The notes beneath the pieces are model-generated. The model worked only from the letters and a program-made list of their open reading frames with translations, made no database searches and was not told the DNA's origin. A DNA stretch of 12,238 bases from Lojkania enalia (lineage: Eukaryota > Ascomycota > Dothideomycetes > Pleosporales), in assembly GCA_010094045.1 (NCBI GenBank), contig ML986998.1, positions 1-12,238 of the forward strand, given 5' to 3'. Position 1 is the first letter of the stretch, and each line of letters begins with the position of its first letter. A program made the position numbers and the translations under genes. Below, one piece after another: positions 1 through 7,949 of the stretch.

Positions 1-405
1 TATCTAGATAACTAAATAATTTGATATAATAGTATGTAAGTATTATAATCTAAACTAAATCGGATATATTTTAAACTTAGACGTAGTTAAATAAACAATT
101 AATATAATATTATTAAAGAAGCTATTACTAGTAGTATTAAGTTCTTCTATATAATATAATAGTGTAAGTAAGATAATAGGTCCGAATACAGCACGAATCT
201 ACTTAGAGGTATATAAGAGTATATAGGGATTAGGGACCTAGGAATTCTATTAACACCTATAGGCCTTGTACGAAAGGATATAGAAGAACTACTAAGCTAC
301 TTATAAGGGAGTGTGTAACTATATACGGAAGGGAAAAGGGGTAGAACTAGGGGTAGGATAAGATAAGCGAAAAGCTTTTTGTAGAACGATTTCTTTGTAT
401 TGTTA
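1..405. other. Unidentified sequence left of the broken Gypsy element
   Basis: Reverse transcriptase similarity read on the minus strand stops near 406, and what lies to its left is different sequence. Bases 1-180 are strongly AT-rich. Bases 181-390 keep more G and C and look less mutated than the surroundings. A minus-strand frame over roughly 160-390 has few stops but resembles nothing I know. It could be another repeat, a remnant of unique DNA, or the far side of a deletion. I see no LTR, polypurine tract or target duplication marking the junction. Confidence 0.4.
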
Positions 406-1523
406 TATAAGTCTAAATAGTATTACTAGATATTTAAAGAGACTTTCTCTTATCTTAAATACTATTTTCTATTTATAACCCTCCTTTATCTAAATTCGGT
501 AGTATCCTTTTCTTATATTAAACTTTATAAACTACTTAACTCCTTATAATCGACTTATAAGTTCTATTATTCTAGATAATAGGTATCTATTTTTCTTAGT
601 TATATTGTTTAGTTACCTATAGTCTACGTATAACCTTAGTTTACTATTCTTCTTAGGTACGAATAGTATTAGTAATACTATTTTACTCTAGCTTAGTTAT
701 ATATACCCTCTTACCAAATTCTTTTAGATATACTTTCTAAATTCTTCTTTTTATTCTTAGTTTAAGTTATATATTAGACTACGTTTTAGTTTCTTTTTAT
801 CTTTAATAATAATCTTATAGTTGTATTCCTTATATTTAGATAATCCTCTATTCTCCACTTCTTTATATAGCCTTATAAATTCGCTATAATCCTCTTAGAT
901 TTCTTTAAATATACTATCGTCCTATAGTTTCTTATATACTTTTTAAACTACGATAATATCTAGTATCTATTTTATCTTCTTAAGATATCTAACTATTATA
1001 GTTGCTGATACTCTCTATATTAACTATAGACCCGAGGGACGCCTTACCCTATACTATCCTATTACCCGTTCTATTTTAGATCGGCTTTATAGCCTATAAA
1101 CTATTTCTTACTACTAATCTACTCTAGAATTATATTTAGCTAGCTAGTCTATACCTAGTAATATATTAAATTTTCCTAGGTTTATAATATTAATACTCCT
1201 TATATTAGTATATCCTATAATGTTAAGCGTTTACTTCTTAGTTTCTATTAGTATAACTCCTCTGTTATAGTCTATTAGCTTATTATCTACTAGATATATT
1301 ATATAAGGTACTACTTTTTCCCTCTACTCTATATTATTCTTATAAACATATTACGCCAATATAAATATATCTGAAGCTCTACTATTAAGTAGTATTTTAA
1401 ACTTCTTCCTATTAAACTCTACTCGGAGTACTATATATAAAGGTACTATATTAGTAACCCTTCTAACAGCTTTCCTACCCGGTTTCTTAATATAACTATC
1501 GCTTTAGGGGCTACTTAGTTTTT
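406..1523 (-). pseudogene. pol: Gypsy pol fragment: aspartic protease and first half of reverse transcriptase
   Basis: This is the start of the polyprotein that would process itself and copy element RNA into DNA. Protease: KFKILLNSRAS at about 1407-1372, where the family has LLDSGAS; the catalytic Asp codon at 1386-1384 is now Asn. A later FNILLGID*LAKYN stretch (about 1170-1127) matches the ILGMDWL motif at the end of Gypsy proteases. RT: YSEFIRLYKEVENRGL (about 890-840), then LFVPKKNSKLRLYVDYR (about 666-616), then KFNIRKGYYRI (about 510-480), then an EYLVMPFGL-like segment ending near 406. The YxDD active site, RNase H and integrase should follow but are absent. The frame is -1 relative to gag and unbroken apart from RIP-type stops. 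Confidence 0.85.
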
Positions 1524-1524
1524 T
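1515..1524 (-). promoter_or_regulatory. Candidate -1 ribosomal frameshift site at the gag-pol junction
   Basis: On the minus strand the heptamer A AAA AAC (1524-1518) is in register with the gag codons TTA AAA AAC. It is followed at once by the gag TAA (1517-1515). The pol frame lies in -1 relative to gag and can be read from this point into the protease. A AAA AAC is a classic eukaryotic slippery heptamer. A short inverted repeat, CTTAGTT/AACTAAG with a four-base spacer, overlaps it (1512-1531 region). Caution: G-to-A mutation can create A runs, so the ancestral sequence may have differed. Confidence 0.55.
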
Positions 1525-1599
1525 AACTAAGATAGAAAGAACTCTACCTTTTCCTTCTCTTCTCTATATAGTAGATATCTATCTATATTATACCTTATC

Positions 1600-2639
1600 T
1601 ATAGTTCTTAGGCGTAAGCAGCCTTTATCTATTTACTATATATCTTATACTTCTATCTTAAGAAATACTATTACTATTTAATTAGTTAGTAATCTTTGTC
1701 TAATCCTTACTATCTAAGTACTCTAAACGCTTCTTAATAGTACTAGCATCTAACTATATATTATTTCTAGTTTAAAGCTTTATATTCCTCTAAATATATA
1801 TTATTCTTAGAATATTCTTCCTTCTTAGGTATATTTACTCCTATTATCTTATAAGCTATAATATTAAGTTATCCTCTAACATCTTCCTATATCTCTCTTA
1901 CCTCTAAAACTACCTTTCTCAGCTCCTCAGCTTTTATAACAATTTTACTAAGCCGGTATAGATATTCTATTCTAAGGTAAATTAGACTTCTATAAATCTA
2001 ATAATACCCGTTTTCTATATAATCTTCTATCTTATTTTAAGATAGTAAGATTCTTAGTAATAATTATATATCTATTCTTAGCTACACTTCTAACTTTATC
2101 TTAATACCCTTATATATTAAGTAATTATCCTAGTAATAGCTAGCCCAATTTTTTTTACAGCTGTTCTTATAGGGTAGTATATATTTTCCTTTTTTATCTT
2201 TTACCTATTCTATAGGGTAGCTCTAGTATATCTTCTATATATACTCGAATATTTTCTTATCCGTGATTTTTCCTACTAATTTTACTGCGGCTTCTAATAT
2301 ATTCTAGCTGTCTTAGAACGTCGCTTCTTCGAACGGTATATTCTAATATTTTTAGGGGTATAGTCTCGCCTAATACGTCTTATTATAGATCTAGTACTTC
2401 TTTTACTTTATTCTTTCTAGGATTAATATATTATTAAGCCTCGGTATGCTTAGTGGGTATTCTATATATCTAATAACTACTGCTACCCTTCTTAACTACA
2501 GCTAATAATTACTTCCTTCTTTTACTGAACGGTATATTCCGCATCTATTATCTATATAATATATCTAGTACCGTGTTAGTTATTAGTATCTATTAGTAGG
2601 TTATATAGTTATTATTCAGGCTTTCTTCTTCTTATTTAA
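1600..2639 (-). pseudogene. Long unrecognised C-terminal region of gag
   Basis: Directly after the zinc knuckle the same frame continues for about 350 codons before the protease region. It is clearly protein-like: Lys/Glu/Tyr/Ile-rich, with segments such as IPFEEATF, NILEAAVKLVGKITDKKIFEY, SCKKNWASYY and YRLSKIVIKAEELRK, and with stops only where CAA, CAG or TGG would fit. The last third looks helical or coiled. Most Ty3/Gypsy Gag proteins end soon after the knuckle, so this is either a lineage-specific Gag extension or a captured sequence. I do not recognise the fold and give it no function. Confidence 0.6.
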
Positions 2640-2681
2640 ATATTCTTTTATATAGTACCCTTTTTATCTATATAAAAGATA
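2640..2681 (-). other. Gag CCHC zinc knuckle with all ligands turned to Tyr
   Basis: The 14 codons read YLLYR*KGYYIKEY in the gag frame. The spacing fits C-x2-C-x4-H-x4-C exactly if the first, second and last Tyr were Cys (TGY to TAY) and the Tyr after Lys-Gly was His (CAY to TAY). The stop was probably Gln. This knuckle normally binds RNA in Gag, and in this copy no metal ligand remains. The spacing is seen; the original residues are inferred from RIP chemistry. Confidence 0.75.
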
Positions 2682-3560
2682 CGCTCCCTCCTTAAGCCTT
2701 TCTTTCTTAAGATTACTTATCCTTAATCGTTAGTAGTTCTTTCCCTTATCCTTTTCGACCTTTCTAAGGACTATTAGATTACTATTCTATAGTACTATCT
2801 TATTTTCCTTCTTAGTTAGTATAAATATTTACGGCTAAGATTATTTCTCTATTTCCCGCTTATATTAATAGTTATCAATCCTAACCGCCAATTCGATTAT
2901 TTCTGACAGCTCTATTAGCCTTTCTTCTCTAGCTAGGTCATCTTTAACCTTATCCTTAAGCCCTTTATAGAAGATTCCTACTAATACGCTATCGTCCTAT
3001 CCTAGTCTAGTACTAAGTCTTTAGAATTCTATAGTATAATCTATTACTCTCTTAGTCTAAGTTAGCCTTAGTAGTTTCCTTTATACTTTCTATTCTATAT
3101 CTACTTCTCCGAAGACGTTTCGGACCTTATTCTTAAATTCTTCTTAGCTCTTAAAGAGTTCGTCTGTAAATTCTCTAGTCTTCTTTATATTACCTCTATT
3201 CTCTAGTTAATCGGCTATAAATAGCTTAGCTTATACTAGCGGTGTCTCTTCTATATTTATTATTATAGCTAAAATCTTATCCTTGTCTAGGAAAAAGGTC
3301 GTACTATTAAACCTAAAGTATAGCTCTATTAATATAAGAAAAGGGTTAATATATTCCTTCTTACTGTTAAACTTTCTTAGTAAAGCTATTTTAGCTTATA
3401 CTTACTATTTAGCTTTAGCTAGGTCGGTTCTAGCTGCGGCTAGCTTATATTATATCTATATAATACGGGTCTCCTATTCTTATACTTTTTATACTATAGC
3501 TTCTTCCAGGGCTTACAGCCTTTAGATTATCGTAACTTAACTTTGTAATATAGTAGATAT

Positions 3561-3601
3561 CTTTAGATAGTTCCTATTCTCTTAATATTATATAGTTATT
3601 A
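3561..3601 (-). other. Gypsy leader between LTR and gag (primer-binding region)
   Basis: These 41 bases separate the edge of the LTR similarity (3602) from the gag start (3560). The second LTR copy at 6396 is not similar to this stretch, which fixes the LTR edge near 3602. A tRNA primer site is expected here, next to the LTR. I cannot match it to a tRNA because TGG-type bases would be mutated. Confidence 0.4.
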
Positions 3602-4044
3602 TATTACTAACCTATATACTACTAATATATATAACAACTACTATTACAGTTATATACGCGCCGGGGCCTTATTTATATTAGATCGGTTAGAAGTAGTAGC
3701 TTTAGTAAAGAGAGAGTAGTAGGATCGCCTAGTTCTTCGAATAAATATATTCTCAGAAGTCTAATATAGTAATAAGATAAATCTATAAGAATAACTATAT
3801 AAAACTTAATCTTCTAAGAAAATCTTCTATCTTATATAGTTAGGTCTAAGACTACTAAGCCTAGCTTATTAGGTCTATTAGATCCGTTAGGTCTATCCTA
3901 CTATACCTAATACTTCTACTATTATTACGTGTATAGGTTGTACTATACCTTATTATCCAGCTAATTATCTCCCTAGTTCCCGCAGTTCTACTGCTTACTG
4001 TCCGATAATTAGTCCCTAATATACTTCTGCTTGTTATTACCTTG
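3602..4044 (-). repeat. Upstream LTR of the Gypsy element (copy A)
   Basis: This stretch has a colinear, diverged copy at about 6396-6830. It sits immediately upstream of gag on the minus strand, where the 5' LTR belongs. The left edge is sharp: both copies begin TATTACTAAC and their outer flanks differ. The right edge is blurred: firm similarity ends near 4044, and weak similarity may reach about 4090. The edge TA could be a mutated TG terminus. This copy keeps GC-rich words, such as CGCGCCGGGGCC at 3657-3668, that are transitions in copy B, so it is the less mutated of the pair. Length is about 445-490 bases. Confidence 0.75.
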
Positions 4045-4102
4045 TTAGTCCTCGTCCGAGTCGACCTATACAGTAGCTGATGTTAGATTAAGCCCTAGCT
4101 AT

Positions 4103-4117
4103 AGAGGCGGTGCCTCT
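4103..4117. repeat. Small perfect inverted repeat in the Fot copy 1 gene
   Basis: AGAGGC, a GGT spacer and GCCTCT form a 6+3+6 hairpin in an unusually GC-rich patch. It falls inside the transposase reading frame near the LTR junction. It is probably incidental, but its GC content stands out from its surroundings. Confidence 0.4.
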
Positions 4118-5438
4118 TAGCGTTCTATATTTATAATAATAAGGTAGTAGATATAGTAGATAAACTATTAGCTATATATAGTAAAGAACTAGTAGATAAG
4201 AATTAGACTAAGAAATTTATAATATATATAAATAAGTTTAAAATGCGTTTAATTAGGTAAAAGACTACTAAAGAATATGGTAGAAGAATTCTAAGGTTAT
4301 TAGTATATAATTTAAACTTATTAAAGAAATAAAAGCTATATATAATATCTATAATAAAGATATATATAATCTTAATAAAACTAGCTTCTAGATAAGTATA
4401 ATTAGGTTTCTAAAAGTTATTATAGGCTTAAAGAAATATATAAAATCTAATCTTATATAGCTAGATAATTAGGAGTAGATTATTATTATCTAGAGTATCT
4501 ATATAGTAGAGTATATAATCTTACCTTTTATTATCTATAAAAGGTGTATCTATATCTCTATTTAATATAAGAAGATAAATATACTATATAATTAGAAGCT
4601 TTTAATATCTAAAAATAGCTGAATAAATAATATACTTAGTCTTAAATAGTTAAAGTACTTTAATACTTATATAAAGGTTCATTAGGTAGAGGTATATTAG
4701 CTACTAATTCTAGATAGCTATAAGAGCTACCTTAACTAGAATTTTAAGGACTACTACCTTAAGAATAAAATCTTTACCCTCTATATACTACCCTATTTAT
4801 TATATATCCTCTAGCTATTTAATATAGTTTACTTTAGACCTTTAAAGCAGAAGTACTCTTAATATATATAAGACTTAGTATACTAGCGTATCTTCTATAT
4901 TAATAAGAAAAACTTCTTACTAGCTTTTAGAGACGCATTTTTTAATATATTTATATACGATAACTATTAAAAAGTTTTTAAGATATTAGATCTAGTTCCT
5001 CTAAATATATAAATAGTATTTAAGCGCTTTAAAATATAACTATATACTTTACTAGAACTTTCTATACTATAAATACTATAGATATTAAAAACTCTAAATA
5101 ATATACTTAAATTTTTATCCTAATTAAAGTTTATATAAAACTCTTTTAGCTTATTATCTATAATAATTTAGAGCGGGTTTATATAGTTTATTAAAGGAAC
5201 TAAATTAATACTATACTAGAATATACTTATAAACTCTTAGATTACTAAGATTAAAAAGTAAATAGAAATATTAACTAAGTAAAAATCGCGTAAGAGAAAG
5301 TAAATATAATAGAATAGAATAATAGAATATAGTAAGAGATTAGTATAAGTAGCTATTAAAGTCTTTAAAGTACTCTAAGGCTTAAATAGAGCTTATTATA
5401 TAGATAGATAAGAGAGAGCTTAACTAGATATATAATAA

Positions 5439-5480
5439 TATAGGAATTATAGTAGAATTAGATATAATATATAAATATAT
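5439..5480 (+). other. C-terminal zinc knuckle of Fot copy 1, ligands turned to Tyr
   Basis: The codons read YRNYSRIRYNI*IY, matching the C-x2-C-x4-H-x4-C knuckle found at the end of many fungal Fot1/Pogo transposases (CxxCGKTGHNxRTC style). All three Cys and the His are now TAT. The spacing is identical to copy 2 at 12102-12143. Confidence 0.7.
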
Positions 5481-5633
5481 TAGGTAGATAAATCTACTTC
5501 TCTTAAGTTAAATATAAGTATTTAGAATATTTTTTTAGATAATTCTAATAATAGTTTAACTAGTTAAAGTTGGTAGGTTTAAAATACTAAAAAATTTTAG
5601 CTTATTAAATAGGGTAGCTTATTTAATAGTACT

Positions 5634-5648
5634 TTACGTTAGTATATT
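5634..5648 (+). repeat. 3' terminal inverted repeat of Fot copy 1
   Basis: TACGTTAGTATAT matches, in reverse complement, the 13 bases at 10432-10444 that begin Fot copy 2. Inside it, both ends carry diverged GCTTAT-containing subterminal repeats. It lies about 110 bases after the transposase stop. The outermost base is uncertain because AT-rich TA target sequence follows. Confidence 0.6.
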
Positions 5649-6395
5649 ATTAACTATAAATATTCGATATTATCTTTAATTAAAGTACTAGATTAAATTT
5701 AATAGACCTATCTCTTATATAAATGTAATAGTAGTAAACTAACTTTAAGAACTTTAAAAATAAATGTTAATTAATATTAAGCTAAGAAAAAATAGAGTAG
5801 AAGGAAGTATATTAATTATTATTTACTTAGTAGAGTACGCTTTTAAAAACTATCTAAATAGAGCCAGTTTTAATTAAAACTAGTCTATAAATACTAATAT
5901 TTATAAAATCTATTACTTTAATATCTACCCTCTAATATATTCTCTAGATTAAATAGAAACTATAGTATATATTTATATATATTACTTATATTATAGTAAT
6001 ATTATAATACTTCTACACCTATACTACTCTTACTATAATATCTAAACCAGCTGCTAGTAACAGCTATTAGCTGTTAACTAGAATATAACTAACTTATTAT
6101 AACTATAATAGAGAAAGGTTTTACTAACCTAGCTAGCCTATATAGTAGTATAGACCTAGCTTCTATAAAAACCTATATAATATAGATATTTCTATTTTTT
6201 ATATAATATTTTAATATTTATATATAGTATATAATAATAGAGTTAACTATATAAAGTATAATTAACTAACTATATATAAGCGTCTATAACAACTTAATAG
6301 TAGCTTCTATTAGTACTAACTATAAGTAATTAATACTTCTCTTATATTTATTTACTATAGGAATCGATTATAGGCTTTAATAGAAAGGAGCTTAG
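5649..6395. other. Unassigned interval between Fot copy 1 and LTR copy B
   Basis: I recognise no gene here. A plus-strand frame over about 5691-5950 reads as a Lys/Leu/Tyr/Gln-like sequence whose stops are of CAA/CAG type. It may be a remnant of a coding element, but no family motif is visible. The stretch 6160-6300 is almost pure A/T. A small hairpin lies at 6058-6076. Confidence 0.4.
6058..6076. repeat. Perfect 8+3+8 inverted repeat
   Basis: TAACAGCT, ATT and AGCTGTTA form a perfect hairpin. It keeps CA and TG dinucleotides that are rare elsewhere, and an additional CAGCTG lies just upstream (6048-6053). No terminator or known site can be assigned. Confidence 0.45.
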
Positions 6396-6830
6396 TATTA
6401 CTAACTTTTATACTACTAGTATATATTATAACTACTATTACAGTCGTATATATACTAGAGCTTTATTTATATTAGGTTAGTTAAGTAGTAACTTTAGTAA
6501 AAAAAGAGTATTAGAGTTATTAGTTCTTTAAATATAATAAATATATTCTTAAAAGTCTAATATAGTAATAAAATAAATCTATAAGAATAACTATATAGAA
6601 TCTAATCTATAAAAAAGATCTATTAACTTATATAGAGAGGTCTAAAACTATTAAACCTAGCTTATTAGGTCTATTAGAGCTATTTTACTATACTTAATAC
6701 TTCTACTATTATTATATATATAGGTTATACTATACTTTATTATCTAACTAATTATCTTTCTAATTTCTATAGTCCTACTATTTACTATTTAATAGCTAGT
6801 CCTTAATATATATCTACTTTTTATTACTTG
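6396..6830 (-). repeat. Second, more mutated LTR copy (copy B)
   Basis: Colinear with 3602-4044 over its length. Shared words include TATTACTAAC at the left edge, ACTACTATTACAGT, TCTATAAGAATAACTATAT and CTAGCTTATTAGGTCTATTAGA. Differences are mostly C-to-T and G-to-A relative to copy A. No gag sequence is adjacent on its left (6300-6395), so it behaves like a solo LTR or a detached LTR. Weak similarity may continue to about 6885. Strand is given as for copy A. No target duplication could be identified. Confidence 0.75.
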
Positions 6831-7255
6831 TAGAAATAAGTAAACTTCTCTAGTATAACTAGTTCTAGTTATAGTTGCTAGCTTAAACAGCTGCTACTTT
6901 AACCTAAACTAAAGGTAAATTACTTTAGAAAACTTCTAATCTAAATCTAAATATATATTAGAAAGTCTAAAATTAAACCTATATAACTCCTAAATAGACT
7001 AGTAAATAGATATAGATTAGATTAGGATTAGAGTTTTATATAAGTAGGGTAGAGTTAAAGTTAGAGTTTTACTAATTAGCCTAGGGTATAAGTAGAGTTA
7101 GGGTAGCTATTTAGTAATAGAGTATAGGTTAAGGTAGGGTTATATAAACTAGGTTTTCTTAAAGTTTAACTAATTAGTATACTTTAGAAAGTAGCTTAAT
7201 AAGAGTATATATAGTATAATATTCTAGGGTTTTATTATAGCTATTTATTACAGAT
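6831..7255. other. Unassigned interval between LTR copy B and the hAT element
   Basis: No gene or element end is recognised. Bases 7010-7150 have an unusual purine-rich plus strand with scattered TTAGGG, TAGGGT and TTAGAG words at irregular spacing. The word TACTTTAGAAA occurs at both 6921 and 7181 in the same orientation, which may be chance. Confidence 0.35.
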
Positions 7256-7310
7256 TAGACTAATCTCGCTTTATTAGATTCTAAAGTAGTATACTATAGT
7301 ATATTATAGA
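7256..7310 (+). repeat. Left terminal inverted repeat of the hAT element
   Basis: The stretch begins TAGACTA and contains TTATTAGATTCTA and TAGTATACTATA. The same words occur in inverted order at the right end. It ends with TATAGTATATTATAG, which recurs at 10293-10307. Confidence 0.65.
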
Positions 7311-7475
7311 CTATAGCAGTACGCTCCTTAACTATTAATCTTATATAACTTAATCTAATATAATAATATATTTATAATAGTAATTTATTATATAAATTGT
7401 AGAAGTTTATAAATTTCTTAATAAATATACTTTCGCGGTAGCTTCTTATTAGTAGTAGTACTAGAATTGATATTC

Positions 7476-7499
7476 TTCTAGTTAATCTTCTAGTTAATC
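7476..7499. repeat. 12-base tandem duplication in the hAT C-terminus
   Basis: TTCTAGTTAATC occurs twice head to tail, with a partial third copy after it. It encodes a repeated Ile-Asn-(stop)-Lys unit near the end of the transposase. It is in frame, so it probably predates decay. Confidence 0.6.
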
Positions 7500-7899
7500 T
7501 CTAGTTCTTTATTATATACCTAAGCTAGAAGTTTAAAAAAATCTATAACTTTATCAGCGCTATAAAAAGAGTTTAACTTACTAGTATTTTAGGCCTCTAT
7601 AATCTAGCGTACCTCTTTAATATAATAGTTTTCTCCGCTTATTATATATTTTAGAAATATAATATCCTAGATTCTCTATATAATAAGGTAATATCTTTTA
7701 TTTCTAATTATATCTCTAGTAGTATTAAAAACCCGTTTAATACTAACTCCTATAATTTATATTAAGAGAATATCTTTTATAACCTAAGTAAGCTGCGGAT
7801 ACTAATATTTATTTACTCTCTACCAGCCTAATATATTAAAGTTACGACCTTAAATAGAAGGTATATTTAGATAACTTTCTCCTTCTTAATAAGTTAGTC

Positions 7900-7949
7900 C
7901 TTTCTCTTCTTCCTCTAACTCTCCCTCTCCCTCTTCCTCTCCCTCTCCT
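7900..7949. repeat. Pyrimidine tract encoding an acidic Glu/Gly linker
   Basis: The plus strand is almost pure C/T for about 50 bases. On the minus strand it encodes an acidic Gly-Glu-rich linker just before the hAT dimerisation domain. It has no CpA or TpG, which explains why its GC content survived. The 1-base frameshift of the gene lies close upstream (7950-8000). Confidence 0.65.

Larger units (their letters stand above)
1515..3560 (-). pseudogene. gag: Gypsy gag (capsid plus zinc knuckle), mutated
   Basis: Gag would build the virus-like particle of this retrotransposon. The start is placed at 3560, where an ATA (probably former ATG) opens a frame that stays coherent for 682 codons to a TAA at 1517-1515. 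The frame is broken only by TAA/TAG/TGA stops of RIP type, with no indel seen. Residues about 1-60 look like a coiled N-terminus rich in Gln, Glu and Ala. Residues about 70-240 read like a retrotransposon capsid domain, with YFRFNSTTF-like and YKGLKDKVKDDL segments. A CCHC knuckle falls at residues 294-307. The remaining 370 or so residues are unrecognised, so Gag is unusually long. The knuckle and the frame consistency are seen; the capsid assignment is family knowledge; the exact start is inferred. Confidence 0.8.
406..3601 (-). mobile_element. Ty3/Gypsy LTR retrotransposon, internal region, 3'-truncated
   Basis: On the minus strand the order is a short leader (3601-3561), gag (3560-1515), then protease and partial reverse transcriptase (1523 to about 406). 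This matches the start of a Ty3/Gypsy element. RT catalytic motif, RNase H, integrase and the downstream LTR are missing, so the element was cut by deletion or rearrangement after the first half of RT. Its upstream LTR follows at 3602. The leader of about 41 bases should hold the tRNA primer site, but mutation prevents naming the tRNA. The superfamily call rests on the RT and protease motifs; integrase order cannot be checked. Confidence 0.85.
4081..5525 (+). pseudogene. Fot1/Pogo DDE transposase, copy 1, mutated and N-truncated
   Basis: The product would cut and paste the element at TA sites. Readable parts: the end of a CENP-B-type DNA-binding region (DKLLAIY...KN*TKKFI, 4159-4230); *FKLIKEIKAIYNIY (4305-4352); and the DDE core. 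The first Asp lies in NLNKTSF (Asn at 4374-4376, family NFDETGF). The second is retained in LLILDSYKS (4713-4715). The third is Asn in LFNIVYFRPLK (4821-4823, family LDVGxFxPLK). A mutated zinc knuckle ends the protein. The frame shifts once near 4235-4250 and is then continuous to TAG 5523-5525, with many RIP-type stops. The usual length is about 540 residues; roughly the first 100 are lost. The family call is firm; the exact left edge is not. Confidence 0.85.
4045..5648 (+). mobile_element. Fot1/Pogo-type transposon, copy 1, 5'-truncated
   Basis: A plus-strand transposase pseudogene is followed at about 5634-5648 by a terminal motif, TACGTTAGTATAT, that is the exact reverse complement of the 5' terminus of the second Fot copy (10432-10444). 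By comparison with that copy, the first 250 or so bases, including the 5' inverted repeat and the start of the gene, are missing. The Gypsy LTR lies in their place, so the retroelement probably inserted into this transposon, or a rearrangement joined them there. Confidence 0.75.

Noticed and set aside
160..390. Minus-strand frame with few stops next to the RT break
   Set aside because: It has no recognisable motif, no start, and does not continue the RT frame. It is too short and compositionally odd to call a gene.
1512..1531. CTTAGTT/AACTAAG hairpin read as a transcription terminator
   Set aside because: It is inside the gag-pol overlap of a retroelement, the stem is only 7 A/T-rich pairs, and intrinsic terminators of that kind are a bacterial feature. 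It was kept only as part of the frameshift region.
3283..3525. An 80-codon open frame on the plus strand, starting with Met
   Set aside because: It is antisense to the gag frame, whose minus-strand reading is coherent across the same bases. Its Tyr/Leu/Ser-rich content is what the complement of a RIP-mutated gag gives. It has no motif, signal or context of its own.
7010..7150. TTAGGG-like words resembling telomere repeat
   Set aside because: The words are irregularly spaced, mixed with TTAGAG and TAGGGT variants, and never occur as a perfect tandem array. They are better read as a chance purine-rich stretch or decayed repeat.
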